A stretch of 64,000 nucleotides of DNA from CAWAMD01 sp963783045 (GTDB taxonomy: Bacteria; Actinomycetota; Nitriliruptoria; Nitriliruptorales; Nitriliruptoraceae): assembly GCA_963783045.1 (NCBI GenBank), contig CAWAMD010000005.1, positions 682,001 to 746,000 of the forward strand, in the 5' to 3' direction. Below the pieces are notes generated by a model. It saw only the letters and a program-made list of their open reading frames with translations. It had not been told where the DNA came from and ran no database searches. The position numbers and the translations under genes were made by a program. Of this stretch, positions 25,614 through 34,800 are shown piece by piece (within the stretch, counting starts at the first letter, position 1; each line of letters starts with the position of its first letter).

Positions 25614-26435
25614 TCAGCCTGCGACCGGGGCGTCGCGCAGGAACGCCAGGATGGCGGGACCGACGGTCTCGGGCTGCTCCGCGTGGGGGTAGTGGCCGGC
25701 GCCGTCGACGAGCAGGACATGCCCGTCGACGCGCTCGGCGATGAGCCGTGCCTCGGCGTCGGGGTCGTCGAAGTCGGGGTCGGCGGAGCCCATGATCACC
25801 GTCACGGGCACCGTGAGGTCGTCGAGCCGGGGCTCGATCTGCCGGCACGAGGTGGTGGCCATGGCGCGGAAGGCGGCGAAGCGGCCCGGCTCGGCCAGAT
25901 TGGCCCCCAGTCGCCGACGGTAGGCATCGAGGTCGTCGGGCCGGCGCCCCGGGTACAGCTGCGCGTACCAGGCGATCCAGGCGCGGCGTCCCCAGGGCCT
26001 GGCGAGCAGCAGCCGGAAGCCGAGCCGCTTGACGAGCGGCGTCTCGACATCGCGCACGAAGGGACCGATGAGGGTGGCCGTCGCGACCCGGTGCGGGGCC
26101 TCGGCAGCGGCCCACACGACGGCGGACGCCCCGAGCGAGGTGCCGATCAGATGGGCCGAGCGCAGCTCGAGCGCCTCGAGCAGTGCCACCACGTCGTCGC
26201 CGACCGTCGACCGCTCGTAGTCGGTGAAGGTCGCGTCGGACTCGCCGTGACCCCGCAGGTCCATCGTGATCACGCGGTAGCCGGCCGCCGCCAGCTGCGG
26301 TGCCAGGAAGCGGTACTCGCCCCGCAGGTCGCCCATCCCGGGGATGCACACGACCACCGGCCCCGAGCCGCCGGTGTCGTCGTAGGCGATGCGCCCCTCG
26401 GGGCGCTGGAGCATCGACGTGGTGGCCGTGGTCAT
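25614..26435 (-). CDS. Alpha/beta hydrolase
   Basis: The 273-residue protein has the full catalytic triad: nucleophile S100 in GTSLGAS, D219 in MGSADPDF and H248 in GAGHYPH. RGHGESDA precedes it, as in epoxide/ester hydrolase relatives. It has no signal peptide. The ATG at 26435 is preceded by GGGAGA with a five-base spacer. It is the first gene of the hydrolase-tetR operon, with the 26-bp palindrome just upstream. Substrate unknown. Confidence 0.88.
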   Translation of the reverse strand: MTTATTSMLQRPEGRIAYDDTGGSGPVVVCIPGMGDLRGEYRFLAPQLAAAGYRVITMDLRGHGESDATFTDYERSTVGDDVVALLEALELRSAHLIGTSLGASAVVWAAAEAPHRVATATLIGPFVRDVETPLVKRLGFRLLLARPWGRRAWIAWYAQLYPGRRPDDLDAYRRRLGANLAEPGRFAAFRAMATTSCRQIEPRLDDLTVPVTVIMGSADPDFDDPDAEARLIAERVDGHVLLVDGAGHYPHAEQPETVGPAILAFLRDAPVAG

Positions 26436-26462
26436 GCGGGTCTCCCATGGGCGGTGGGCTAT

Positions 26463-26488
26463 TGCTCTTAGTCTGCAGACTAAGAGCA
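26463..26488 (-). promoter_or_regulatory. Perfect 26-bp palindrome, probable TetR operator
   Basis: The half-site TGCTCTTAGTCTG is followed directly by its exact complement, with no spacer. The palindrome lies 28 bases upstream of the hydrolase ATG, where a promoter is expected, and contains TTAGTCT, a possible -10. Placement before an operon that encodes a TetR protein makes autoregulation the simplest reading. Confidence 0.75.
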
Positions 26489-26578
26489 TTAGTCGCGGTC
26501 GTCAAGGGCGCACCGCGACGGACGCGGTGGGAAGCGCCCGTGCCCCGGGGACACGGCCGCAGCGCGCGTCCGGGGGTC

Positions 26579-27535
26579 TCACCCCGGCCGTCGGGCTCCG
26601 GAGACCGCCAGCACCTGCGCCGCGAGCTCGGCGGCGGACGCCCGCTCGGGCAGCGCGATCCGGGCGGGACGCGCGCCGGTCGGGCTGTCCGTCAGGATGT
26701 CCTGGTGGGCGAACACGGGGAGGTCGGGGCGCTGGCGCCCGTGGGCGGCCAGCAGCGCCGATGCCGCCGGGTCGTCGGGACCGAGCGCGAGGACGACGAC
26801 ATCCGCACCGGCGACGAGCGGGCACGGCTCGCCCTCGAGAGCCGGGCAGGTCGTGCCGCAACGCCCCGGCCCGGGGCAGCCGACGATCCGCATCCCGGCC
26901 CGCCGGATCTCGGCGGCGGCCCACCAGCGCCCGCCCGGCACCTCCACGAGCACACGCGGACGGTCGTGGTCGTCGGGCCATCCCGGGATCCCGCCGTTCG
27001 AGGCGATCAGGACGCGGGCGACGCTGTAGTCCTCGTGGTCCAACGTCACGTACCCACGTCGTCGGAGCAGCGCGAACATCCGGCTGTTCGTCGCGAGCAC
27101 GTCCGCCTCGAGGTTGGCGACACCGCGATCGTGCGCGGTCCGACACAGCAGGTCGAACAGATACGGGCCGAACCAGCCACGCCAGCGCGGCTGCACGGTG
27201 ATGGCGAACTCGGCCGCCTCACGATCGCAGGGGAAGTAGCCGGCCTCGGCGACGATGGTCTGCTCCCCCGCGCCCCGGTGGGCCGGATCGCGGCCATCGT
27301 CGACGACGGCGACGAGGTGCAGCCCCCCGGAGGCGGCGCACTCGATCCAACGCTCGAAGAGCCGACGCGGCGGGACCTGCGACGTGAAGAACCGGCAGCG
27401 GATGTCCTCGGCCGGCAGCCCCTCGAACAGCCCGATGAGCGCGGGAATGTCGTCGGGGCGCGTGTCCCGCACGGTGATGCGTCGGCCATCGAGGAGATCG
27501 AGCTCGGCGACGGTGCCGGTGTCCCGGTCGGGCAT
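26579..27535 (-). CDS. GNAT acetyltransferase fused to an uncharacterised C-terminal domain
   Basis: Residues 1-180 form a GNAT fold; VQPRWRGWFGPYLFDLLCRTAHDRGVANLEADVLATNSRMFALLRRRGY matches the acetyl-CoA-binding and beta-bulge region, though the R/QxxGxG loop is altered. Residues about 195-318 form an extra alpha/beta domain resembling a receiver or Rossmann fold (GADVVVLALGPDD, LPVFAHQD) that begins with four closely spaced cysteines (C..GPGRC..TTC..GEPC). Those cysteines could bind metal. ATG at 27535 with GGAGG upstream; 318 residues. No operon partner is visible. Confidence 0.75.
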   Translation of the reverse strand: MPDRDTGTVAELDLLDGRRITVRDTRPDDIPALIGLFEGLPAEDIRCRFFTSQVPPRRLFERWIECAASGGLHLVAVVDDGRDPAHRGAGEQTIVAEAGYFPCDREAAEFAITVQPRWRGWFGPYLFDLLCRTAHDRGVANLEADVLATNSRMFALLRRRGYVTLDHEDYSVARVLIASNGGIPGWPDDHDRPRVLVEVPGGRWWAAAEIRRAGMRIVGCPGPGRCGTTCPALEGEPCPLVAGADVVVLALGPDDPAASALLAAHGRQRPDLPVFAHQDILTDSPTGARPARIALPERASAAELAAQVLAVSGARRPG

Positions 27536-27662
27536 GCCGCCTCCTGTCGCCGACGAGGGCCGACGGTCGTCGCGCCATCCCCATGGTCGCCGACGTGCCC
27601 GGGTGAGGTGAGAGGCGTCCTGCCCGTCGGGGTGCGCCATCCGGCCGCACCGACGAGCGGCG

Positions 27663-28178
27663 TCAGCCGTTCGCCCGCTCGTGGAGGCCACGCACGTAGG
27701 CGGCCTGCCCGAGGTGCTGCATCTGGTCGCCGATGACGCTGACGAGCCGGACACCGACCGTGACCGGTGGGTCCCAGTTCGTGTCGATGACGCGGTCGAG
27801 CTCGGACGCGTCGAGGCGCTCGAGGTAGGCGAGGGTGCGCTCGGCAACGGCCTCGTGGTAGCCGACCAGCAGGTCGGGGTCCTCGACCCGCACCGCCGCG
27901 ACCTGGTCGCTGGAGTGCCCGAACCCGGTGTCGGTGGTCTCGAAGGGCAGCCCGAACCGGTCGACCCAGCCCTCGGCGGTCCAGACCTGCTCCTGGTCTG
28001 CGAGGTCGGCGATGTGGTCGTCGTGGACCCGCGTGAGGTGCCACACGAGCCAGCCGATCGAGTTGGCGTCGGGGTCCGGACGGAAGGCGAGCGCGTCGGC
28101 ACCCAGCCCCCGGGTCACGCGTGCGACGCCCTCGCGGACGCGTCCGAACGCGTCGGCGAGCAGCTCGTGGGTCTCCAT
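27663..28178 (-). CDS. DinB/DUF664 family metal-binding protein
   Basis: The 171-residue protein has the DinB four-helix-bundle pattern: WLVWHLTRVHDDH (H47, H52, H55) and a C-terminal IGDQMQHLGQAAYVRGL helix carrying another histidine. Such proteins include mycothiol-dependent isomerases and transferases, which would fit an actinobacterium, but the role here is unknown. The ATG at 28178 has GAGGAG nine bases upstream. It diverges from the crotonase gene 125 bases away. Confidence 0.82.
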   Translation of the reverse strand: METHELLADAFGRVREGVARVTRGLGADALAFRPDPDANSIGWLVWHLTRVHDDHIADLADQEQVWTAEGWVDRFGLPFETTDTGFGHSSDQVAAVRVEDPDLLVGYHEAVAERTLAYLERLDASELDRVIDTNWDPPVTVGVRLVSVIGDQMQHLGQAAYVRGLHERANG

Positions 28179-28303
28179 CGGGAAAGTCTCCTCGGTCGTC
28201 TGACGGAAACCGTAGGCTGGCCGGCGCGTCGACGCAGCGGCGCCGACGTCCATCTCGGCGGGTCGCGCGCAGCTGCTGCCCCCGTACCGGACGAGGTGAG
28301 CTG

Positions 28304-29185
28304 GTGAGCGAGTATCGGTCCGTCCGCTACGGCACCGAGGGGCGCGTCGCCCGGCTGACGCTGAACCGCCCGGACCGACTCAACGCCATCGACGACCGGA
28401 TGCCCGGCGAGATCCGCCGGGCGGTCGAGGAGGCGAACGACGACGACAGCGTGCACGTCATCGTCCTCGACGGCGCGGGTGAGGCCTTCTGTGCCGGCTA
28501 CGACCTGAAGCAGTACGCCGAAGGGCACACGGCCGGGATCCAGGAGGAGATGCCCTGGGACCCCATGGCCGACTTCCGGCTGATGAAGCGCAACACCGAC
28601 GACTTCATGTCCCTGTGGCGCTCCGACAAGCCGACGATCTGCAAGGTCCACGGCTACGCCGTCGCCGGCGGCTCGGACATCGCCCTGTGCGCCGACCTCA
28701 TCGTGATGGCCACCGACGCTCGCATCGGCTACATGCCGACGCGGGTGTGGGGTACGCCGACGACCGCCATGTGGGTGCACCGACTCGGTCCGGAGCGGGC
28801 GAAGCGGCTGCTGTTGACCGGTGACACGATCGACGGGGTGACGGCGGAGCGGTGGGGGCTCGTCCACGCCGCGGTGCCGCCGGAGGACCTCGACGCGGAG
28901 GTCGAGCGCCTGGCCCATCGCATCGCCGCCGTGCCACGCAACCAGCTGATGATGCAGAAGCTGCTCGTGAACACGGCGTACGAGAACATGGGGATGGCGA
29001 CCTCCCAGACGCTGGCCACCCTCTTCGACGGGATCTCGCGCCACTCCCCCGAGGGCATGTGGTTCAAGCACCTCGCCGAGACCGAGGGGTTCCGCGCCGC
29101 CGTCGAGTGGCGGGACTCGGGCCGCGACCTGCCCGACGGCGACGAGGCGCGCAACGGTCCCCCGACAGCCCACGGCGACCGCTGA
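28304..29185 (+). CDS. Enoyl-CoA hydratase/isomerase family protein
   Basis: The 293-residue crotonase-fold protein has RVARLTLNRPDRLNAID, the first oxyanion-hole segment FCAGYDLKQY and the second GYAVAGGSDIALCAD. The glutamates of classical hydratases are not at the expected place (the segment reads PTRVWGTPTTAMW), so hydratase activity is not assured; thioesterase or isomerase activity is possible. GTG start at 28304 with GAGGTGA upstream. It stands alone, with no fatty-acid genes adjacent. Confidence 0.85.
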   Translation: MSEYRSVRYGTEGRVARLTLNRPDRLNAIDDRMPGEIRRAVEEANDDDSVHVIVLDGAGEAFCAGYDLKQYAEGHTAGIQEEMPWDPMADFRLMKRNTDDFMSLWRSDKPTICKVHGYAVAGGSDIALCADLIVMATDARIGYMPTRVWGTPTTAMWVHRLGPERAKRLLLTGDTIDGVTAERWGLVHAAVPPEDLDAEVERLAHRIAAVPRNQLMMQKLLVNTAYENMGMATSQTLATLFDGISRHSPEGMWFKHLAETEGFRAAVEWRDSGRDLPDGDEARNGPPTAHGDR

Positions 29186-29244
29186 CGGTCTCGCCGGGGG
29201 CGGCGCCTCCCGCCCCCGCCCGACCGGCGGTCACGGCCGGCGCA

Positions 29245-29286
29245 CCCGCGCCACGCAAACCGGCGCATCCGGCGGTTTCTGAGGCC
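29245..29286. repeat. 42-bp direct repeat, copy 1
   Basis: This copy contains AAACCG and, 10 bases on, CGGTTT, so each unit can form a hairpin. It differs from copy 2 (29317-29359) at two substitutions and one inserted base. The copies are about 30 bases apart. Confidence 0.75.
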
Positions 29287-29316
29287 GCCGCCCAAGCCGA
29301 GGGCACCTCTCCCCTG

Positions 29317-29359
29317 CCCGCGCCACACAAACCGGCGCATACGGCGGTTTCTGAAGGCC
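29317..29359. repeat. 43-bp direct repeat, copy 2
   Basis: Second copy of the unit at 29245-29286, in the same orientation and with the same hairpin-forming AAACCG...CGGTTT core. Confidence 0.75.
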
Positions 29360-29507
29360 GGCGACCAACCGGGGCCACCACGCCCCCGCCGGCGACCGCG
29401 AGCTCGGGTACCGCAAGCCCGGCGCCTGACGGCCCGGGGACGGGGCCCTTGCCGCCGGTCGACCGGTTCGCGAGGGCCCGCCTCGAGCGGCCGGTAACGA
29501 GCAGCTG

Positions 29508-29640
29508 CTGCGGGGCGATCTCAGGTCGCCCTTTCTGCCCGCGGAGGCCCCGCTGCCGTGCGGCAGGGAATCGTCGGCCGGAGGGCGAAGCCTTCCCGGC
29601 AGGGTGCGGCAGACGGCTGCTCCCGGGAGGAGCTGTACGC
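29508..29640 (+). promoter_or_regulatory. Structured 5' leader of the GH5 gene, possible riboswitch
   Basis: A GGGCGA/TCGCCC hairpin is followed by a CTGCC/GGCAG hairpin, then GGGAATCG, a GGAGGGCGAAGCC loop region and finally GGGAGGAG next to the ATG. The arrangement weakly recalls c-di-AMP (ydaO) riboswitches, which often precede secreted wall enzymes in actinobacteria, but the conserved GTCAGCTAACC segment is absent. Identity is unproven. Confidence 0.3.
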
Positions 29641-31135
29641 ATGCGACCTCGGTGGCTCGTGAGCCTCGTCGCTGCACTCGCGGTGCTGGGCGCTAGCGCG
29701 GTCGGCACCTCGGCGACGGCCGCCGTCCCCACGCCGGCCGGCCGTGGGCCGCGTGCCGCGGCTGCGACCGTCGACGCCAGCGTGCCGCAGCTTCGCCACC
29801 GCGGCCGCTGGCTCGTCGACCCGGCCGGACGGGTGGTGCTCCTGCACGGGATCAACGCCGTCTACAAGCACGCGCCCTACGTCGCGCCGGCGACGGCTGC
29901 CGGGTTCGCCGAAGCGCGACGCGCGCTTCCTCGCCGAGAACGGCTTCAACGCGGTCCGGCTCGGCGTGCTCTTCGCCGGGGTGATGCCACAGCCCGGCGT
30001 CATCGACCAGGGCTACCTCGACCACATCGACCGCATCGTCCGCCTCCTCGCCGCCCACCACATCTGGGTGCTGCTCGACTTCCATCAGGACGCGTTCAAC
30101 GAGCGGTTCGCCGGCGAGGGGTTCCCCGACTGGGCGACCCACGACGACGGGCTGCCCTTCGTCGACCTCGGCAACTTCTTCCTCAACGACCAGACGCCCG
30201 CCGTCCAGCGTGCCTACGACCACCTCTGGGACAACACCGGCGGCCTGTGGCGCTCCTACGCGCAGGCCTGGGGCGCGGTGGCACGCCGGTGGCGCAACCA
30301 GCCCTACCTGATGGGCTACGACCTCATCAACGAGCCCAACGCCGGCACCCAGATGAGCACCTGCGCGAACCCGGCGGGCTGCCCGGCCTTCGACGCGACG
30401 CTGCAGCGCTTCTACGAGTACGTCCGCGCCGCGATCCGGCGCGTCGACGCGGCCAACCTCGTCTGGTACGAGCCGCAGTTCCTGTTCAACGCCATCTCGG
30501 CATCGAACTTCGGGCCGGTGGACGACCCGCAGGTCGGGCTGTCCTGGCACGACTACGCGTGCACCCCCGCGTTCGTCGAGGGCGGCGTCTTCCCGGGCGA
30601 CCCCGACTGCACGATCAACGAGCCGCGGGTGATGGACAACGCCGAGCAGCAGATGGCGACGATGGGCGCCGCCGGCGTGATGAGCGAGTTCGGAGCCGGC
30701 GACGACCTCGAGGACCTGGCCCGGCTCACGACGTACGCGGACGACCATCTCACGGGATGGATGTACTGGGCCTACAAGCTCTGGGACGACCCGACGGGCA
30801 ACCGGAACGAGGGCCTGTTCCACGACGACGCCGACCTGTCCTCCGTGAAGCACGACAAGCTCGCTCTGCTGTCGCGCCCCTACGCGCAGGCGGTCGCCGG
30901 CACGCCAACGTCCCTGTCGTGGGACGCGGACGCCCGGGTGCTCACCGTCCGCTACACACCGCGGCCGGGCACCGGTCGCACCAACGTCTTCGTCCCCGCG
31001 CACACCTACCCGGAGGGCTACGAGGTCCGGGTTCGCGGCGGTGCCGTCACCGGCGGGCACGGCACCTCGCACGTCCTCGTGGCCGCCGGGAGGCACGCGG
31101 GGACCGTCACGATCGTCGTTAGCCCCCGCCGCTGA
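29641..31135 (+). pseudogene. Secreted GH5 endoglycoceramidase-like glycosidase, frame broken by one base
   Basis: The N-terminus is a signal peptide (MRPRWLVSLVAALAVLGASA) followed by WLVDPAGRVVLLHGINAVYKHAPY. After the expected GFAEA, near 29911-29922, the frame shifts by one base and continues ARFLAENGFNAVRLGVLF. Downstream are DFHQDAFNERFAGEGFPDWA, the acid/base Glu in DLINEPNAG, the nucleophile Glu in VMSEFGAGDD and a C-terminal beta-sandwich domain. These match GH5 endoglycoceramidases acting on glycolipids. Deleting one C restores about 497 residues, so this is either a sequencing error or a recent pseudogene. Confidence 0.8.
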
Positions 31136-31137
31136 GT

Positions 31138-31158
31138 CGTCCGTCTCGCCGACGGACG
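31138..31158 (+). terminator. Hairpin right after the GH5 gene
   Basis: A perfect 8-bp stem (CGTCCGTC / GACGGACG) with a 5-base loop starts two bases after the stop codon. No T-run follows. It probably ends the GH5 transcript. Confidence 0.6.
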
Positions 31159-31338
31159 CGGCCGTTCCCTCCCGGCACTCATCGGCCACCCCGCGGATCG
31201 AACTAAGGCGCCCGGCACCGGATCTGAGGTGGGGTGCCCGATGCGCCGTGGGGTGCCTCAGGCGTTCAGTGGGAACCGCGTCATCCACACGGGATGCGCA
31301 GGCAACACCACCGGAACGCCTACAGGAACGGAGCCACC

Positions 31339-31761
31339 ATGGCACAGCCGACCGACACCATCCGCGGCGAGCGCCCGATCGTGCTGCCCGACAGCACCGA
31401 CTCCCGGTCCGGCGACCCCGCCGGCAGCCACCTCCCGCGCCCGCGAACATGGCTGTGGATCGCGGTCTTCGTCGTCGGCGTCCTGCTGAGCGTCGTCGTC
31501 GGGCTCGCCGTCGTCGGTCCGGCCGGGGGCACCCGGGCGACGACCACGAAGGACGCGATCGCGCAGGTCCGAACGGAGCAGGCGCTGATCCGCGCGCACG
31601 CGGCAGCGCAGAGCGGTCAGGAGACGACGGGCCGTCCCACCACCAGGGAGCAGGCGGACCGTGCGCGCGCCGAGAAGGCGCAGATGCGGGCCGGCACACA
31701 CGGCCAGCCGGCAGCGACCCGGCAGTCGGCCGTGTGGGCGAAGCGCGACCAGCTGCGTTGA
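31339..31761 (+). CDS. Small single-span membrane protein, unknown function
   Basis: The 140-residue protein has a short N-terminal cytoplasmic part, one transmembrane helix (WLWIAVFVVGVLLSVVVGLAVVG, about residues 38-60) and a charged, alanine- and glutamine-rich tail that could form a helix. The ATG at 31339 has CGGAG with a five-base spacer. I recognise no family. It sits 51 bases or more upstream of the LuxR-type regulator on the same strand, and no terminator separates them, so they may be co-transcribed. Confidence 0.65.
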   Translation: MAQPTDTIRGERPIVLPDSTDSRSGDPAGSHLPRPRTWLWIAVFVVGVLLSVVVGLAVVGPAGGTRATTTKDAIAQVRTEQALIRAHAAAQSGQETTGRPTTREQADRARAEKAQMRAGTHGQPAATRQSAVWAKRDQLR

Positions 31762-31812
31762 CCCCAGCGGTGGCGACAGCCCCACCGGTCGCGGACGACG
31801 AACGGTACGACG

Positions 31813-34800
31813 ATGATCGAAGCCCCGGATTCGGTGCCGGTGCCCGCAGCGGCTGGCAGACTCGGCGGCGTGTCCCCACGTGTCTCCAGCACCGTCTTCG
31901 TCGGACGCGGCCACGAGCTCGACGAGCTCCGGGCCGCGTTCGAGCGAGCGACGACGGGTGAGCCCGGCGTCGTCCTGATCGGCGGTGAAGCCGGCGTCGG
32001 CAAGACCCGGCTCGTCGCCGAGCTCGCGAACCAGCTACGCGCGGGAGGCGCGACGGTCCTCGTCGGCGGCTGCCTCGAGCTGGGCGAGGCCGTGCTGCCC
32101 TACGCGCCGCTCGCCGACGCGCTGCGCGCGCTGGAGCAGGACCTGGGCCGACCTCGGCTGGAGCAGCTCCTGGGCCGGCGGGGTCAGGCCCTGCTCCGCC
32201 TCCTGCCGGGCGCCGGCCCGCCGGGTCCGGACGCGGGACGAGGAGCGGGTGCGGTGGATGGGCCCGGCGCACGACCGGAGCCGTCCTCGGACGAGTCCGC
32301 CCGGCTGTTCGAGGCGGTCGTCATGCTGCTTCGGGGCACCGCCGCTGAGCAACCGGTCGTGCTCGTCATGGAGGACCTCCACTGGGCCGACCGGTCCACC
32401 CTCAACGTCCTGGGGTTCCTGGCGCGCGTGCTGCACGACGGGCAGGTACTGGTCGTCGGGACGTACCGCAGCGACGAGCTGCACCGCCGGCATGTCCTGC
32501 GCCCGGTGATCTGGGAGCTCGCCCGGCTGCGGCGCGTGCGGCTGATGACCCTCGCGCCGCTGATGCCGGACGAGGTTCTCGAGCAGATCCACGGGATCCT
32601 CGACGAGCCGCCCGCCGACGCGCTCGTCGCCCAGGTCGTGGACCGTTCCGAGGGCAACCCCTTCTACGCCGAGGAGCTCGTCGCCTGGCTCCGGACGAAC
32701 GGTCGGGGACGGCTCCCGCCGACACTGCGTGATGTGCTGACGATCAAGCTCGAGGAGCGGTCGGCCCCGGCTCGCCAGCTGCTGCGGGCGGCAGCCGCCG
32801 CCGGCAGGCAGGTGGACCACCGGCTGGTCGAGGCCGTGGCGGGTCTGCCCGACGAGACGGTGGCCGCCGCCCTCCGCGAGGTGGTCGACCACCAGGTGCT
32901 GGTCGCGAGCCCTCAGGACCGCACCCTGCGGTTCCGACACGAGCTCGTGCGCGAGGCGGTGACCGACGACCTGCTGCCGGGCGAGCACGTCGCAGTGCAC
33001 CGGACGATCGCCGAGACGCTGGAGCAGCACCCCGAGTTCGCCTGGACCGGCGCCGGCGGGTGCGCGGCGGAGCTGGCCCACCACTGGTACGCGGCCCACG
33101 ACCTCGACCGGGCCTTCACCGCCTCCCTCGAGGCGGCGCGGGCGGCCGGCGACGTGTACGCGTTCACACAGGGACTCGGGCACGTCGAGCGTGCGCTCGC
33201 GCTCTGGGACCGGGTGGGCACGGCCGCGCGTGCCGCTGCGCCGCCCCGCTGGCAGGTCATGTCGGATGCTGGCGACCTCGCCTTCCGGGCAGGCCGGGCC
33301 CATCAGGCGCTCGCACACCTGCGTGGCGCCCTGGCACAGGTCGCCGACGGTCCCGCGGCGGTCCGCGCCGGGCTGCTCGCGAAGCTGAGCATGCTGCTGT
33401 GGAAGAGCGGCGACGGCCAGGCGGCGCTGGAGGCTTCGGAGCATGCGCTCGAGGCGGTTCCCTCTCAGGACCCGTCCCCGGAGCTCGCGTACGGGCTCGC
33501 CGTCCACGGGAAGCAGCTGATCCTGCTCGAACGGCACGAGGAGGCGCTGCCCGTCGTGCGTCGTGCCGTCGCGATCGCCACCGACCTCGGCCTGCGCCCG
33601 GTCGAGTGCGACGCGCGGAACACGCTCGGCAGCCTGCTCGGGGCCGATGGCAAGGACGACGAGGGAGTCGCCGAGCTCCAGCGGGCGCTGACGATCGCGA
33701 GAGACATCGAGGACGTGGCCCTCGTGCTGCGCGCCCATGTGAACCTCGGGTTCGTCCTGTCGCTGGCGGGTCGGCCCGAGGAGGCGATCGCGTGCGGGTT
33801 CGACGGCATCGCCTGGAGCGCCGAGCGCAACGTGACCGGCGCGGCGGTCGACTTCCTGCGCGCCAACCAGGTCGACGTGTTGTGGCGGCTCGGACGATGG
33901 GACGAGGCCGACGGAGTCGCAGCGGCCATGCATCCGCCGGAGGAGGAGGACAACGTCCTCGCGATCCACCATGCGATCACCGTCGGCCGCCTGCGCGCCT
34001 GGCAGGGCCGGTTCGCCGAGGCCCATCGGCTCCTCGCCCGGGCACGCGGCGCGATCGCCGACGGCGGGAGCCCACAGTTCGCCGTCGGCCAGGCCATGGC
34101 CCAGCTCGAGCTCGCGGTGCTCGATGGCGACCTCGCTCCGGTGCAGCCGAGCGTCGAGCGTCTCGAGCAGCTGTTCCCGGGAGCGGTCTTCCACGACGAA
34201 ACGCTCGTCGGGGCGGTGGCCCGCCCGCTCGTCGCCCTGGCCCGGGACGCGGTGGCCGTCGCGGACGACGACCGGCGGCGCTGGGCCGTCGACCGTCTGG
34301 ACGCGCATCTGGAGGCGGCCCGCGAGGAGCTCGCCCGGCTGCCGGCGGGTTCGTACACGGCGCGGCTCCTGGGTGCCGACATCCGCCAGGGCGAGGCGGA
34401 GCGGACGCGGATGGCCACCTCGGCCGATCCGGCCGCCTGGGCCGCGGCGGTCGCCGCCACGGCAGAGGTGGGGCGGCCCCACGTCGAGGGGTACCTGCGC
34501 TGGCGTCACGCCCAGGCCCTGCTGGACCTCGAGGCGGGGCAACAGGCCGTGTACGACGAGCTCGCGGCGGCACGCGCGATCGCTGAGCGGCTGGGGGCAG
34601 CCCCGCTGCGAGACGCCGTGGACGACTGCGCTCGTCGGGCACGGATCGCGCTGCCCGGCATGCCGAGCCGTGACGGCGTGGCGGCACTCGGGCTCACGCC
34701 CCGCGAGCACGAGGTCCTGATGCTGGTCGCCCAGGGGCGCACGAACCGGCAGATCGGCGAGTCGCTCTACATCTCCCCGAAGACGGCGAGCGTCCACGTC

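Larger units (their letters stand above)
29186..29640. other. 455-bp non-coding region with direct repeats and a structured leader
   Basis: No gene is convincing here. The left part holds two copies of a 42-43 bp direct repeat. The right part, before the GH5 gene, holds several strong hairpins. The coding frame of the crotonase ends cleanly at 29185. Confidence 0.6.

Noticed and set aside
29245..29359. c-di-GMP (GEMM) riboswitch in the direct repeats
   Set aside because: The CAAACC fragment resembles part of GEMM, but the GACGCAAAGCC segment and the second helix are missing.
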